Of a stretch of DNA of 64,000 nt, positions 31,875-43,272 are shown piece after piece. The notes beneath the pieces are model-generated. The model worked only from the letters and a program-made list of their open reading frames with translations. It made no database searches and was not told where the DNA came from. The DNA is from Synechococcus sp. CS-1325 (GTDB taxonomy: Bacteria; Cyanobacteriota; Cyanobacteriia; PCC-6307; Cyanobiaceae), in NCBI GenBank assembly GCA_025128135.1, contig JAHLYW010000026.1, positions 62,001 through 126,000 on the forward strand, read 5' to 3'. Position 1 is the first letter of the stretch; each line of letters begins with the position of its first letter. Made by a program: the position numbers and the translations under genes.

Positions 31875-33062
31875 TCAGACCCTCGTCATCACCTGCACCC
31901 GGCTGGCTGCCCGGTCCGCCCGCGTTCTGGCCTCGGCCAGATCACAGCCGCCCGAGACGACGACCCCCATGCGCCGCAGCGGACGGGCCTCCGGCTTGCC
32001 GAACAGCAGCAGCTGGGTGTCGGGTTCGGCCAGGGCTTCCGCCACTCCGGAGTAGGCAACTGGGGTGCAGTCGGCCGGGGCCAGGATCACCCGGCTGGCG
32101 GCGGCGCCGCTTGAGCGGATGCTCGGGATCGGCAACCCCAGCACCGCCCGCAGGTGCAGCTCGAACTCGCTGAGGTTCTGGCCCCTCAGGGTGACCAGGC
32201 CGGTGTCGTGGGGGCGGGGCGAGAGCTCCGAGAACACCACCACTTCCTGGCCGGGTGGCCCGCAGAGAAAAAACTCCACACCGAACAGACCGGCTCCACC
32301 GAGCTGGTCGGTGACGGCCAGGGCCATCGCTTCGGCCGTCGCCAGAGCCGCGGCGCCCAGTTCCGCCGGCTGCCAGCTGCACTGGTAATCCCCCCGCTCC
32401 TGGAGGTGGCCGATCGGTGGGCAGAACAGGGTGGGCCCGTCCCACTGCTTCACGGTCAGCAGGGTGATCTCCTGCTCGAACCGCAGGAACTCTTCCACGA
32501 TCACCCGATCTCCGGCGCCGCGGGCGCCGGCCATGGCTGCCTGCCAGGCGGCGGCGATCTCCTCAGGGCCTTCCACCATGCTCTGACCCTTGCCGGAGGA
32601 GCTCATCACCGGCTTCACCACCACCGGCCAGCCGAGCGGTGCGGCGGCTTCGGCCAGTTCGGTGGGGCTGCTGGCGTAGGCGAAGCGGGCGGTGCGCAGG
32701 CCCAGCTCATCGGCGGCCAGATCCCGGATCCGATCGCGGTTCATCGTCACCGCCGTGGCGCGGGCGGTGGGAATCACGGTGAAGCCTTCCGCTTCCAGCT
32801 CCAGCAGCGCCTCCACCGCCAGGGCTTCGATCTCCGGGATGAGCAGATCCGGCCTGTGGTGACGCACCACGGCCTTGAGGGCTTCCGGATCGGTCATGGC
32901 GATCACCTCGGCGGCATCGGCCACCTGCATGGCGGGGGCGCCGGCATACCGGTCGACGGCGATCACCCGGCAGCCCAGTCGCTGGGCGGCGATGGCCAGT
33001 TCCTTGCCCAGCTCGCCGCTGCCCAGCAGCATCAGGGTGCGGGGAAAGAGGGCGTCGGTCAT
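31875..33062 (-). CDS. purT: Formate-dependent GAR transformylase
   Basis: A 395-residue ATP-grasp enzyme that makes formylglycinamide ribonucleotide from GAR, ATP and formate, bypassing tetrahydrofolate. The N-terminus LMLLGSGELGKELAIAAQRLG is the preATP-grasp fold; KPVMSSSGKGQS and the VFSELSPRPHDTG block bind ATP and magnesium. Length matches E. coli PurT (392). Its product feeds PurL, and its formate could come from PurU encoded at 43.3 kb. The ATG at 33062 is well supported. It is divergent from a tiny membrane protein gene 89 bases away. Confidence 0.96.
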   Translation of the reverse strand: MTDALFPRTLMLLGSGELGKELAIAAQRLGCRVIAVDRYAGAPAMQVADAAEVIAMTDPEALKAVVRHHRPDLLIPEIEALAVEALLELEAEGFTVIPTARATAVTMNRDRIRDLAADELGLRTARFAYASSPTELAEAAAPLGWPVVVKPVMSSSGKGQSMVEGPEEIAAAWQAAMAGARGAGDRVIVEEFLRFEQEITLLTVKQWDGPTLFCPPIGHLQERGDYQCSWQPAELGAAALATAEAMALAVTDQLGGAGLFGVEFFLCGPPGQEVVVFSELSPRPHDTGLVTLRGQNLSEFELHLRAVLGLPIPSIRSSGAAASRVILAPADCTPVAYSGVAEALAEPDTQLLLFGKPEARPLRRMGVVVSGGCDLAEARTRADRAASRVQVMTRV

Positions 33063-33151
33063 GGCGCGCAGCTCGGCGAAGCCCTTGATCCTGCTGCCTG
33101 GTGGGCCCTGCTAGAAGTGCAGGTCGATCCGTCCCGCTGCAACGCCCACCC

Positions 33152-33325
33152 GTGTCGATCACCACCACGGCCGTTCTGGCCTTTTCGACCGCCGGCGATG
33201 TGGCCAACGGTCTGCCGTTCGGCTGGAGCGTCGCCGGGCTGCAACGGGGGGTGCTGATCTATCTGGGCCTCTCGTCTCTGGCCTTCGTGGTGGTCTGGGG
33301 TGTCGGCTTTCTGCGCCGTTCCTGA
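33152..33325 (+). CDS. Small single-span membrane protein
   Basis: A 57-residue protein starting at GTG 33152 (VSITTTAVLAFSTAGDVANG). It has one long hydrophobic segment (GVLIYLGLSSLAFVVVWGVGFL, about residues 33-54) and a short basic tail LRRS, so it is likely a membrane peptide with its C-terminus in the cytoplasm. I recognise no family. Support comes from the clean hydrophobic pattern, its fit between purT and the next gene, and the absence of any better reading. Its stop is 11 bases from the convergent gene at 33337. Confidence 0.5.
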   Translation: MSITTTAVLAFSTAGDVANGLPFGWSVAGLQRGVLIYLGLSSLAFVVVWGVGFLRRS

Positions 33326-33336
33326 GACCGCTGGAT

Positions 33337-33579
33337 TCACGGCTCCGCGATCAGGTCGAGCTGCCGAACCGGCGGTTCCTCGCTGATGAACCCGTACGAC
33401 TCGAAAACGCTGTTGTCGGAATGGGTGATGTGCTGGCCATCGCTGTGGCGCTCAAGCACGAAGCCCTCGCCGTCCATGCGCCGCATCAGGGCTGCCGCTT
33501 CCTCGAAGCGGGCGGCCATCGCCGCGAGGCTGGCGCAATCGGCCGTGAGTCCTTTTTCCTGCCAGGTGAAGTAAGCCAT
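33337..33579 (-). CDS. Short conserved-type hypothetical protein
   Basis: An 80-residue soluble protein starting MAYFTWQEKGLTADCASLAAMAARFEEAAALMRRM. The N-terminal half is helical; the C-terminal half (HSDNSVFESYGFISEEPPV) is polar and acidic. I do not recognise a domain; the shape is like that of small proteins found only in picocyanobacteria. A GTG or ATG seven codons upstream (33600) is possible. It lies 38 bases downstream of mraY on the same strand and may be cotranscribed with it. Confidence 0.6.
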   Translation of the reverse strand: MAYFTWQEKGLTADCASLAAMAARFEEAAALMRRMDGEGFVLERHSDGQHITHSDNSVFESYGFISEEPPVRQLDLIAEP

Positions 33580-33617
33580 CTCTCCTGCTTGCCCTGACAT
33601 TCCAGCTTGCCCTGAAA

Positions 33618-34709
33618 TCAGGGAAGCAGCGCCAGGGCGATCAGCACCAGCAGCACGCTGACCATCCAGAAGCCCACCACCACCTGCTGTTCCGGGTGTC
33701 CGGCCAGTTCAAAGTGGTGATGCAGCGGGGCCATTCGGAACAGGCGGCGACCCTGGCCATCCGCTCCCTTGGTGGCCTTGAACACCCAGACCTGAAGGAT
33801 CACCGAGAGGGATTCGGCCAGGAACACACCACCCATCAGCAACAGGGGCCAGAGGCTGTTGCTGAGCAAGGCGACCGCACTCAGGGCTGCTCCCATCGCC
33901 AGCGAGCCGGTGTCGCCCATGAACACGCTGGCCGGATGGCGGTTATGGGCCAGGAATCCAAGCCAGGTGCCGGCCATGGCGGCCGAGAATCCCGCCAGCA
34001 CCGGATCACCGAGGTGGCCCCTCAGCATCAGCTGCAGGGCCAGGCCGCAGAACACGACCGCGCCGCAACCTGCCGCCAGGCCATCGAGCCCATCGGTGAG
34101 GTTGGTGGCGTTGCTTTCGGCCAGAAACACGAACAAGCCGAGCGGCAGGATCAGCAGTCCGAGCGGCAGGGCCAGACCGAACGGCAGGGCAACCGTGGCG
34201 CCGATCCAGTCGTTCCAGGCGGCCCAGGCCAGGAAGAGGGCCGCCGCCAGGGCCTGGAGCAGCAGCTTGCCCCTGGGGCTGAGGCCAGTGTTGGTGCGGC
34301 GGGTGAGGCTGCGCCAGTCGTCGAAGCCGCCGATGGCCAGGAAGGCCAGGGTGATCGCGGCCACGGCAAGCAGGCGGGGGTCGGAGGGGGCGATCAGGCC
34401 ACCCACGATCACTCCCACCGGCACCACCAGCAGCCCGCCCATGGTCGGCGTGCCGGCTTTGCTGTGGTGAGCCTGGGGCCCTTCCTGGCGAATCACCTGG
34501 CCCAGTTTCAGGGCCCGCAGTTTCGGCACCCCCCAGCGGCACAGGGCCCAGCTCAGCAGCGCCGCCACCAGCAGCGGCGGGGTGAGTTGAGCCGCCCGCG
34601 TCAACCCGTCACTGAGCAGGCAGGCGCCAAGCACAAGCAGGGCAAGCCAGAAGGCCGGAGAACGGCCTGTCGGGGAAAAGGATGCGGGAACCTGCAGAGA
34701 TCGGCTCAC
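33618..34709 (-). CDS. mraY: Phospho-MurNAc-pentapeptide transferase
   Basis: A 363-residue polytopic enzyme that links UDP-MurNAc-pentapeptide to undecaprenyl phosphate, forming lipid I for peptidoglycan. About ten hydrophobic segments are visible. Family motifs are [14 protein letters not shown], the aspartate pair in [29 protein letters not shown] and the histidine triplet in [11 protein letters not shown]. The start at 34709 is an ATG. Unlike in most bacteria it is not in a mur operon here; the neighbours are short hypothetical genes. DUF3134 lies 6 bases upstream on the same strand, suggesting coupling. Confidence 0.96.
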   Translation of the reverse strand: MSRSLQVPASFSPTGRSPAFWLALLVLGACLLSDGLTRAAQLTPPLLVAALLSWALCRWGVPKLRALKLGQVIRQEGPQAHHSKAGTPTMGGLLVVPVGVIVGGLIAPSDPRLLAVAAITLAFLAIGGFDDWRSLTRRTNTGLSPRGKLLLQALAAALFLAWAAWNDWIGATVALPFGLALPLGLLILPLGLFVFLAESNATNLTDGLDGLAAGCGAVVFCGLALQLMLRGHLGDPVLAGFSAAMAGTWLGFLAHNRHPASVFMGDTGSLAMGAALSAVALLSNSLWPLLLMGGVFLAESLSVILQVWVFKATKGADGQGRRLFRMAPLHHHFELAGHPEQQVVVGFWMVSVLLVLIALALLP

Positions 34710-34715
34710 AGGGGC

Positions 34716-34967
34716 TCAGTCTTCCCAGTTTTCCTCGGAAGGCTCATCGGCCGGGATGTACTCCTCCTTCTCGCCCATCAGCGCCGAGAGCTCCTCCTCC
34801 TCCACCGTGCTCACATCGGGAGCGGCGGTTTCCTCGTCGGCCACCAGGCGACCGCTGCTCTCCAGCCAGCTGAGCAGATCGGGCTCATCGCGCAGTGGCA
34901 GCACCGGGGCAGGCTCATCCCGCCGGTAGCGGGTCAGGGAGGGGTTGATGCTGTCGAGGGTGCTCAT
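34716..34967 (-). CDS. DUF3134 family protein
   Basis: An 83-residue acidic protein beginning MSTLDSINPSLTRYRRDEPAPVL, which I recognise as the DUF3134 N-terminus of cyanobacteria. The middle LLSWLESSGRLVADEE may fold as a short helix; the C-terminus is very acidic (VEEEELSALMGEKEE) and probably disordered. No function is known. The ATG at 34967 was chosen because the conserved block starts there. It is immediately upstream of mraY. Confidence 0.78.
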   Translation of the reverse strand: MSTLDSINPSLTRYRRDEPAPVLPLRDEPDLLSWLESSGRLVADEETAAPDVSTVEEEELSALMGEKEEYIPADEPSEENWED

Positions 34968-35050
34968 GGACGGCCTCAGGGCGGGCGAAGTCAGCGAAGC
35001 GCAAAGCACGCCAATCCATCACCATAAACCAGCTCGCCCAGCACATCCAC

Positions 35051-35287
35051 TTGACCTCCTCCAAATCGGTTCAGCTGCTGATCGCCTGGGGGGCGGCCCT
35101 GCTGCTCAGCAGCCTGCTGGTGATGGCGGGGCAACGCTGGCCCGATCCCCTGCCGATTCGTCCCGTCCTGCTCTGGTGCCTGCTGCTGGGCCCGCCGGGG
35201 CTGCTGGGCGCCTGGCTGGCTTCCCGCTGGCGCCGCTGCGACGACGAGGAGGGACAATCCTCGGAAGAACCTCATGAGCAGGCTTGA
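35051..35287 (+). CDS. Small two-span membrane protein overlapping argG
   Basis: A 78-residue protein with two hydrophobic segments (about residues 8-27, [18 protein letters not shown], and 37-58, [22 protein letters not shown]) followed by an acidic tail [12 protein letters not shown]. The start is a TTG at 35051, the only start codon before the first membrane span. Its last 14 bases overlap the first codons of argG in another frame, which suggests translational coupling. I recognise no family; the charge and span pattern support a real gene. It is divergent from DUF3134. Confidence 0.58.
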   Translation: MTSSKSVQLLIAWGAALLLSSLLVMAGQRWPDPLPIRPVLLWCLLLGPPGLLGAWLASRWRRCDDEEGQSSEEPHEQA

Positions 35288-36521
35288 GCGCATGGCAGAG
35301 CAGCAGTTGGTCCGGCCGGGCCCTCGCGCCAGAAAGGTGGTGCTCGCCTACTCAGGCGGAGTGGATACCAGTGTCTGCATTCCCTACCTGCTCCAGGAGT
35401 GGGGAGTGGAGGAGGTGATCACCTTCGCCGCCGACCTCGGCCAGGGCGATGAGCTCGAGCCGATCCGGCTCAAGGCCCTCGAGGCCGGCGCCAGCCAGTC
35501 GCTGGTGGGGGATCTGATCGAGCCGTTCATCACCGAGTTCGCCTTTCCCGCCATCCGGGCCAATGCGCTCTATGAGGGTCGCTATCCCCTCTCCACCGCC
35601 CTGGCCCGGCCGTTGATCGCCCGGGAGCTGGTGGCTGTGGCCCGCCGGGTGGGGGCCGACGCCGTGGCCCACGGCTGCACCGGCAAGGGCAATGACCAGG
35701 TGCGTTTCGATGTGGCGATCGGCTGCCTGGCACCCGAACTCAAGGTGCTCGCCCCGGCGCGGGAGTGGGGGCTGAGCCGGGAGGAAACGATTGCCTATGG
35801 GGAACGTTGCGGCATCCCGGCGCCTGTGAGCAAGGCCAATCCCTATTCGATCGATCTGAACCTGCTGGGCCGCAGCGTTGAGGCGGGCCCACTCGAGGAT
35901 CCGATGGTGGAGCCGCCCGAGGAGGTGTTTGCGATGACCCGTTCGATCGCTGCGGCACCCGATCAACCCCAGGTGGTGGAGATCGGCTTCGAGCAGGGAT
36001 ATCCGGTCAGTCTCGATGGAGTGAGCCTCGATCCGGTTGAGCTGATTCGGCAGGCCAATGCCCTGGCGGGCAACCATGGTTTCGGTCGGCTCGACATGAT
36101 CGAGAACCGGGTGGTTGGCATCAAGTCGCGGGAGATCTACGAAACCCCCGGACTGCTGCTGCTGATCCGTGCCCACCAGGAACTGGAAAGCCTCACCCTG
36201 GCGGCCGATGTGCTGCGTTACAAGCGCCAGGTCGAGGCCAGCTGGGCGGATCTGGTGTATCAGGGTCTCTGGTTCGGGCCGCTCAAGTCGGCCCTTGATG
36301 GCTTCATCGAGGCCACCCAGGCCACGGTGAACGGCACGGTGCGGATCCGCCTGCACAAGGGCAATGCCACCGTGATCGGTCGCGCTTCCAGCGACAGCCT
36401 TTACGTGCCCACGATGGCCACCTACGGCGGTGACGATCGCTTCGATCACCGCGCCGCCGAAGGATTCATCTATGTCTGGGGTCTGCCGGCCCGGCTGTGG
36501 GCCGCCTCCCGCAAGCCCTAG
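35274..36521 (+). CDS. argG: Argininosuccinate synthase
   Basis: A 415-residue ATP pyrophosphatase that joins citrulline and aspartate in arginine synthesis. The P-loop [18 protein letters not shown] lies near the N-terminus; [23 protein letters not shown] and [17 protein letters not shown] are substrate-binding blocks. The start at ATG 35274 gives about 20 residues ahead of the P-loop; a later ATG in the same frame (MAEQQLV) is possible. It begins inside the small membrane gene (14-base overlap) and its stop overlaps the convergent RodZ-like gene by 4 bases. Confidence 0.95.
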   Translation: MSRLERMAEQQLVRPGPRARKVVLAYSGGVDTSVCIPYLLQEWGVEEVITFAADLGQGDELEPIRLKALEAGASQSLVGDLIEPFITEFAFPAIRANALYEGRYPLSTALARPLIARELVAVARRVGADAVAHGCTGKGNDQVRFDVAIGCLAPELKVLAPAREWGLSREETIAYGERCGIPAPVSKANPYSIDLNLLGRSVEAGPLEDPMVEPPEEVFAMTRSIAAAPDQPQVVEIGFEQGYPVSLDGVSLDPVELIRQANALAGNHGFGRLDMIENRVVGIKSREIYETPGLLLLIRAHQELESLTLAADVLRYKRQVEASWADLVYQGLWFGPLKSALDGFIEATQATVNGTVRIRLHKGNATVIGRASSDSLYVPTMATYGGDDRFDHRAAEGFIYVWGLPARLWAASRKP

Positions 36522-37483
36522 GGAAGCGCAGGGGCGGCTGGCGGCCTGAAGCTGAACCAGCTCAGCTGATCGATCCGCCCGAGTTGTTTCGGCCTGGCGC
36601 TTCCCTGGCGGACGGTGAGCAGGTCGGGGCGGCCGGCCAGCACCTGGAGCCCCTGGCCGAGCGGGAGTGTTTTCTGGCCCTTGAGCATGCCTTCATAGAC
36701 GGGTTGCCGGTTCAGGGTCCGGACCTGGACCCAGTTCGGTCCTGAGCTGTTGAGCACCAGCAGGTTCGCTGCCGGTTGGGCGGAAGGCGCTTTGGTGACG
36801 GCCGGTTTGGTGGCAGCGACTTTGGATGGCAGAGAGGCGGTGTTCTGCTTCGGCGGCGGGATGCTCGCCTGGGGCTTGGCTGGTGTCTGCGCCGTTTGTG
36901 GTGGCTGTGGTGGCAGAAGCCTGGCCGCTGGCGCTGGCGCTGCTGGTGCCGGCATTGCCGCGGGCTTGGGTTCCGGGGCCTGGCCCACCAGGCTCTGACG
37001 CACCGTGCCGAGGGCTGCGCCCAGGGCGATGAAACCGAGGAGGATCGCCAGCCCCTTGGCGGCCAGGGCCGCTGGAAAGGCCTGAAGAAGGTTTTGTTTC
37101 GCTGGCGCCGGGCTGGAAGGAGCGGGATCCGGACGGCTGGGTTCGGCGGGAATGGGAGCTGAGGCCGGGGCCGGCACGGCGGGCGTCAGGGCGGCGGCAG
37201 GCGGCGGAGCGGCAGGGCGATGACGCGCTGTTCGCACGATCTCCCGCAACGACTCATTCTCCTTGGCCAGTAACTGCTGTTGCAGTTCAAACGGCTGTTG
37301 ACGCTGCAGATACTTCCGTTCAAAAATGCCGGGCAGCTCGCCCAGCAGAGCCTCGTAATCGGCCAGTTGGCTGCGAATCTGCTCCAGTTCCTGACGGGTG
37401 ACGTTCAGCTCTTTTTCGGCCGCCTGGAGACTCTCCATGGCATGCCGGCTGTCATCGGAGCTGGCCGCGTCGCCTTTGCTCAA
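36518..37483 (-). CDS. Single-span membrane protein with coiled coil and RodZ-like C-terminal domain
   Basis: A 321-residue protein. Residues about 14-85 are a charged coiled coil ([20 protein letters not shown]). A Pro/Ala-rich linker follows, then one membrane span (about 143-162, [18 protein letters not shown]), then a second low-complexity Pro/Ala/Lys stretch. The final 80 residues ([24 protein letters not shown], then [19 protein letters not shown]) look like the small beta domain at the C-terminus of RodZ-type proteins (DUF4115). The helix-turn-helix of true RodZ is absent. A cell-envelope or shape role is a guess. The ATG at 37483 is used. Confidence 0.62.
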   Translation of the reverse strand: MSKGDAASSDDSRHAMESLQAAEKELNVTRQELEQIRSQLADYEALLGELPGIFERKYLQRQQPFELQQQLLAKENESLREIVRTARHRPAAPPPAAALTPAVPAPASAPIPAEPSRPDPAPSSPAPAKQNLLQAFPAALAAKGLAILLGFIALGAALGTVRQSLVGQAPEPKPAAMPAPAAPAPAARLLPPQPPQTAQTPAKPQASIPPPKQNTASLPSKVAATKPAVTKAPSAQPAANLLVLNSSGPNWVQVRTLNRQPVYEGMLKGQKTLPLGQGLQVLAGRPDLLTVRQGSARPKQLGRIDQLSWFSFRPPAAPALP

Positions 37484-37572
37484 GTGGTGTTCACTGAAGC
37501 CCCCTATCTCACCATCGGCGAGGGGAGGCCTTCCTGGCTGGCATCTGTGAATTGCCTGTGAGTTGGCTGTGA

Positions 37573-37593
37573 ATCACGCCATGACGGCGTGAT
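37573..37593 (-). terminator. Terminator-like hairpin after rpsF
   Basis: ATCACGCC-atgac-GGCGTGAT is a perfect 8-base stem with a 5-base loop, 4 bases beyond the rpsF stop on the minus strand. No T-run follows, so it may act as a Rho-type or mRNA-stabilising hairpin rather than a classic terminator. Confidence 0.5.
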
Positions 37594-37597
37594 CGCC

Positions 37598-37966
37598 TCA
37601 GGCTTCGCTGGCCACACTGGGCGCGGGCTCGGCCTCAGCGGAGCCCGCGGCGTTGCGGGGCGCTGGCAAGGGGCCGTCCTGCTTGACGGTGAGATAGCGG
37701 ATCACATCTTCACTGAGGCGCATGGCCCGCTCCAGGGCCGCCACCTGCTGGCCATCGCCGTTGTGGTTCAGCTGCACGTAGATGCCTTCGCGATGCTTGG
37801 CGATCGGGTAAGCCAGGCGCCGCTTGCCCCGCATCTGGGTGTCGAGCACCTCAGCGCCGGCCTCGGTCACGAGGTCGCGGTACTTGTTGACATGGCCTTC
37901 GACTTCCTCCTCCGCGATGTCGGGGCGAAGGATGTACATCGTTTCGTAGTAGGGCTGCTGCGACAT
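37598..37966 (-). CDS. rpsF: 30S ribosomal protein S6
   Basis: A 122-residue ribosomal protein. The S6 fold is clear: [21 protein letters not shown] at the start, then [27 protein letters not shown] and [19 protein letters not shown]. The C-terminal tail of about 25 residues ([19 protein letters not shown]) is Ala/Glu-rich, a common variable extension. The start is ATG 37966. It lies between the Tic20 gene and the RodZ-like gene on the minus strand; the usual partners ssb and rpsR are not adjacent. Confidence 0.95.
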   Translation of the reverse strand: MSQQPYYETMYILRPDIAEEEVEGHVNKYRDLVTEAGAEVLDTQMRGKRRLAYPIAKHREGIYVQLNHNGDGQQVAALERAMRLSEDVIRYLTVKQDGPLPAPRNAAGSAEAEPAPSVASEA

Positions 37967-38060
37967 GACGGGCGGATCACTCCGTGACGGGCTCAGGTGA
38001 GGCCGGCTGCCAAGGGCTGCCAGCGACGGACTCAACACCCTATCGCGCAGGCGGATCGGC

Positions 38061-38531
38061 TCAATAGAGCTGGATGCGCACAGCCTCGGACACGGTCGGG
38101 ATGTCGGCCTCCTTGCCGCGGATGCACTGCACCACGGCGAACAGCACCAGCAGCAGCGTGCCGAGGAACACCGTGTTGCTGAGGGTGCGCAGGGCGAAGC
38201 CGGCACCCAGCGGAGCGAGCAGCACCCGGAAGGCCAGGGACAGCAGGATCAGCACGATGTCGAGCAGGATCGCCTGGAGCACGTTGAAGCGGATGAAGTA
38301 GGGCACTTTCTGGTTCCGCACCACCCCCAGGAACAGGGCGAGGAACAGCAGGAAGCCGCCGAACGGCACCAGTCGCTGCAGGGTGAGCAGCGGCAAGGCG
38401 GGAAGCACCAGCCACTGCAGCGCCGGGAAAATCCCGAACAGCGACTCCCCGAACATCACTCCGTCGCTCCAGGGCAGGAGATAGGCGAGCAGGGCCAGCA
38501 GCCGTTGCCAAAATGGAATCTGCATGGTCAT
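38061..38531 (-). CDS. Tic20 family membrane protein
   Basis: A 156-residue protein with four hydrophobic segments. It begins [21 protein letters not shown], typical of cyanobacterial homologs of chloroplast Tic20, and has [22 protein letters not shown] in the second half. In chloroplasts Tic20 forms part of the inner-envelope protein import channel; the bacterial role is not settled. ATG 38531 or the second ATG (38525) may be the start. It is followed by rpsF on the same strand after 94 bases and preceded by aroE after 17 bases. Confidence 0.9.
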   Translation of the reverse strand: MTMQIPFWQRLLALLAYLLPWSDGVMFGESLFGIFPALQWLVLPALPLLTLQRLVPFGGFLLFLALFLGVVRNQKVPYFIRFNVLQAILLDIVLILLSLAFRVLLAPLGAGFALRTLSNTVFLGTLLLVLFAVVQCIRGKEADIPTVSEAVRIQLY

Positions 38532-38548
38532 GGCTTCGTTTCCAAAGG

Positions 38549-39442
38549 CTAGAGGGCCTGCCCCAGCTGCTCGAGTGCCGCCCGCCGCATCGCCGCCACG
38601 GGAATCTCGGCTCCGCCGGTGGCGGCGCTGCTCCAGAGCCGCAGGGACGCCGCTCCTTGCTGGATCAGCATCTCGAGGCCATCGATGCCACGGCAGCCCC
38701 GTCGGCGGGCCTCCTGCAGCAGGCGGGTCGGCCGCGGCGTGTAGATCAGGTCGTAGACGAGCGCTCCCGGCTGGAGCGCCTCCAGCTCCTGCGGGTCGAG
38801 CGGGCAGGCTTCAGACCGGTTGCCCGCGCTGGCCATGCCCACCGGCGTGGTGTTGACGACCAGATCGGCCCGGCCCAGGGCCTCCAGCAGGTCGGCGGAG
38901 TTCCACGGCAGGCCGCGCAGTTGCGGGGCCCAGGGCCGGCAGCCGGCCACGAAGGCTTCGCGCCGCCGGGGTTCGCGGCCGACCAGTTCGATCCGCTCCA
39001 GACCCCGTTCCACCAGTCCCGCCACCACGGCCCGGGCGCTGCCGCCGCAACCGAGCACCAGGGCCCTTGATCCCGTCGGCTCCTGCTGCAGCGGGGCCAG
39101 AAAGCCAGCCACATCGGTGTTGGTGCCGAGCCAGCCGCCCGCCTCCCGTCGGATCAGCGTGTTCACGGCTCCCAGCCGCCGGGCCAGGGGCGTGAGTTCA
39201 GCGGCCAGGGCCGCCACCGCCTGCTTGTGGGGCAGGGTGATGTTGAGACCGCGACAGTCGAGTGCCTCGAGGCCGCGGACCGCCACGGCCAGATCCGCCG
39301 CCGCCACGGGCAGGGCCAGGTAAATCCAGTCGAGGCCCAGCTCGCGCAGGGCCGCATTGTGCATCGCCGGCGAGAGCGAATGGCGCACCGGATCCCCGAG
39401 AACACCCACCAGGGCTGTCTGGCCTGAAATCGAAACGGACAT
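38549..39442 (-). CDS. aroE: Shikimate dehydrogenase
   Basis: A 297-residue NADPH-dependent enzyme that reduces 3-dehydroshikimate in aromatic amino acid synthesis. The shikimate site is in [19 protein letters not shown] holds the catalytic lysine, TNTDVAGF the aspartate, and [17 protein letters not shown] is the nucleotide-binding loop. NTTPVGMAS and FYD-like [11 protein letters not shown] complete the fold. ATG 39442 ([13 protein letters not shown]) was preferred; an in-frame ATG at 39514 is upstream. It is divergent from dnaK with 145 bases between starts and followed by the Tic20 gene. Confidence 0.95.
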   Translation of the reverse strand: MSVSISGQTALVGVLGDPVRHSLSPAMHNAALRELGLDWIYLALPVAAADLAVAVRGLEALDCRGLNITLPHKQAVAALAAELTPLARRLGAVNTLIRREAGGWLGTNTDVAGFLAPLQQEPTGSRALVLGCGGSARAVVAGLVERGLERIELVGREPRRREAFVAGCRPWAPQLRGLPWNSADLLEALGRADLVVNTTPVGMASAGNRSEACPLDPQELEALQPGALVYDLIYTPRPTRLLQEARRRGCRGIDGLEMLIQQGAASLRLWSSAATGGAEIPVAAMRRAALEQLGQAL

Positions 39443-39587
39443 GGACCCTGGCACCGTGCCTCTGCCGATCGGCGGCACCGTAGGGGGCCTGTACGGCAGC
39501 TGTTCGGAAACCACCCCTCGCCTGGGCAGGCCCCAGCTGATGAGGATGCATCAGGAAGAACACATTCGTTTCAGGAGGCAAGAACCC

Positions 39588-41504
<1,917 letters not shown>

Positions 41505-41547
41505 GCGGCTCGGTTTCTCCGCCTGGCCCCCAGGCTGCTGCATCGGC

Positions 41548-41573
41548 AAGCCCTCCGTCCGGGGGGCTTTTTT
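41548..41573 (+). terminator. Rho-independent terminator of dnaK
   Basis: AAGCCCTCC-gtcc-GGGGGGCTT forms a 9-base stem with one T-G wobble, followed by four T residues on the plus strand (41570-41573) and preceded by A residues on the other. It is the clearest intrinsic terminator in the window. It may also stop the convergent oxidase gene, which ends at 41579. Confidence 0.85.
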
Positions 41574-41578
41574 CATGG

Positions 41579-42634
41579 TCAGGAGGGGGCCCCTGCCTCA
41601 ATCTGGCTGGCCACCCATTCGGCACTGGCCGGTGCCAGCAGGACACCGTTGCGGTAGTGCCCGGTCGCCAGCACCAGGCCTGGTTCGAGCTGCTCGAGCA
41701 GCGGGGCCGGGCGGCCGACGGGCCGGGCCCGCAGACCCTGCCAGTGGCGGCGCTCCACCGACTCCCTGAGCCAGGCCGGTGCGTCTCCCCCCAGCTCTCG
41801 CAGCGATTCAAGTTGGCCTGGATCGGCCACTCTGCCGGGCTCGAGCGTGGCGCCCAGCCAGAGGCGTCCATCGGGCCGCGGCACCAGGTTCCAGCCTCGC
41901 CAGACCAGGCTTGCCGGCCAGTTCAGCTCAGCCCCTGCCGGTCGTTGCAGCTCCAGGGCCTGGCCCAGCACCGGCTCCAGCTCCCGCCTGTGGCCCGCCG
42001 TCTCCAGCAGCGCCGCGCTGGAGAGGCCCGCTGCCACCACCACCCAGGCGCTGCTCAGCAGGGAGCCTCCCCCAAGTGCAAGCTGCCAGCCTGCTGTGCG
42101 CCGCTCCAGCCGGATGGCAGGGGCAGCCAGCAGCTGCATCCCTTGCCGCAGGCCATCGGATCGCAGGGCGGCCATGGCCCCCAGGGGATCAAGTTGGCCG
42201 TCTTCCGAGGAGAACAGGCCCAGCTCGGCATCACCCGGCAGCTCAGGCTGCAGCTGCCGCAGGGCGGTGCGATCCCAGAGCTCGATGGCCATGCCCTGTC
42301 CCTGCCTGGCCTCGGCCAGCCATTCGAGTCGCCGGCGCTCGTCAGGGTCAGCGGCCAGCAGCAGCAGGCCGGAGCGAAAGGGAATCGGTTCGCCGGCCAT
42401 GGCCAGTTGCTGGCGCCACTGGCGCCAGAGCTGCAGCGAGCGTTGACGCAACCGCCAGCCCCTGCCGCTGCTTCGGTGGAACACCTGACCCATCAGCACG
42501 CCGAGGGCCGCGCCGCTGCCGGCATCCTGCGGCTGGCGACCGAACACTCCGGGATCCAGCACGGTGACCTGATGGCCACGGCCCTGGAGCAGCCAGGCAC
42601 AGGCCAGGCCGACAATCCCGGCCCCGATCACCAC
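41579..42634 (-). CDS. DAO-family FAD-dependent oxidoreductase (ThiO/glycine oxidase-like)
   Basis: A 351-residue flavoprotein of the D-amino acid oxidase superfamily. The FAD motif VIGAGIVGLACAWLLQGRG is at the N-terminus, DSG-like DAGSGAALGVL follows, and the C-terminal part has LRARPVGRPAPLLEQL and LATGHYRNGVLLAP, the pattern of ThiO/glycine oxidase, which supplies dehydroglycine for thiamine. Other substrates are possible. The GTG at 42634 begins directly at the Rossmann strand; frame stays open upstream, so a slightly longer N-terminus with a non-AUG start is possible. psbQ lies 65 bases upstream on the same strand. Confidence 0.87.
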   Translation of the reverse strand: MVIGAGIVGLACAWLLQGRGHQVTVLDPGVFGRQPQDAGSGAALGVLMGQVFHRSSGRGWRLRQRSLQLWRQWRQQLAMAGEPIPFRSGLLLLAADPDERRRLEWLAEARQGQGMAIELWDRTALRQLQPELPGDAELGLFSSEDGQLDPLGAMAALRSDGLRQGMQLLAAPAIRLERRTAGWQLALGGGSLLSSAWVVVAAGLSSAALLETAGHRRELEPVLGQALELQRPAGAELNWPASLVWRGWNLVPRPDGRLWLGATLEPGRVADPGQLESLRELGGDAPAWLRESVERRHWQGLRARPVGRPAPLLEQLEPGLVLATGHYRNGVLLAPASAEWVASQIEAGAPS

Positions 42635-42699
42635 GATCGACTGGGGATCGCAGCTGCGCTCCGGGCGGTCGGCCGGAGCGGATCGAGCGGTGATCAGCG

Positions 42700-43179
42700 T
42701 CAGGCGATCCCGTCGGAATGGAGCACTTCGTCGTAGTTCCCGAAGCCGCTGGCCACCTTGATGTAGGCCTTGCGCAGCCGCTCGCCGTCCTGGAGCCTGG
42801 CGGCCTCATCCAGTTCAGCCAGGGCGGCCTTGAGCTGGTTGGCCCGCTTGCCGGCCTCGGCCCGATCGGCGGGCAGCAGCCGTTGATTGATGTAGAGCAT
42901 CTGCCGCCCCACCTCCTGCATCGGGCCGTGGATCAGGTTGCGGGTGAACACCCAGTTGCGCTCGTTCACCAGTTCGGCCAGCTCTGGCAGGCGATCCTTG
43001 GCGGCGAGAAAACCTTCGGCCTGTCGCTGAATGGTCGCCAGATCGGCTGCGCTGATCGTGGGGGGTTTGGCCTGCGTGCCGTCACAGGCGGTAAGGCCGA
43101 GCGACAACACCGCCGCCAGGCAGAGCAGGGCCAGGCGCTTCAAGGCAGGACGGAGCGCGGAAACCAGCTGTGCGGCCAT
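42700..43179 (-). CDS. psbQ: Photosystem II lipoprotein PsbQ (CyanoQ)
   Basis: A 159-residue protein of the lumenal side of photosystem II, where it stabilises the oxygen-evolving complex. A signal peptide with lipobox LTAC (Cys32) indicates lipid anchoring, as known for cyanobacterial PsbQ. The mature part is a four-helix bundle pattern: AADLATIQRQAEGFLAAKDRL, ELVNERNWVFTRNLIHGPMQEVGRQM and LDEAARLQDGERLRKAYIKV. ATG 43179 is used. It is divergent from purU with 93 bases between starts. Its presence confirms that the organism is an oxygenic phototroph. Confidence 0.9.
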   Translation of the reverse strand: MAAQLVSALRPALKRLALLCLAAVLSLGLTACDGTQAKPPTISAADLATIQRQAEGFLAAKDRLPELAELVNERNWVFTRNLIHGPMQEVGRQMLYINQRLLPADRAEAGKRANQLKAALAELDEAARLQDGERLRKAYIKVASGFGNYDEVLHSDGIA

Positions 43180-43272
43180 GGGGTGGGAAACAGGCGCTCG
43201 AAACTGTAGGTCTGATGCTCTTCCGGCGCTGCAGCGGCCACAATGCCCCGAATGGCTGTGCAAGGCGGCGCG

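Noticed and set aside
39443..39587. CIRCE or other heat-shock operator before dnaK
   Set aside because: No TTAGCACTC-type inverted repeat is present in the 145 bases between aroE and dnaK.
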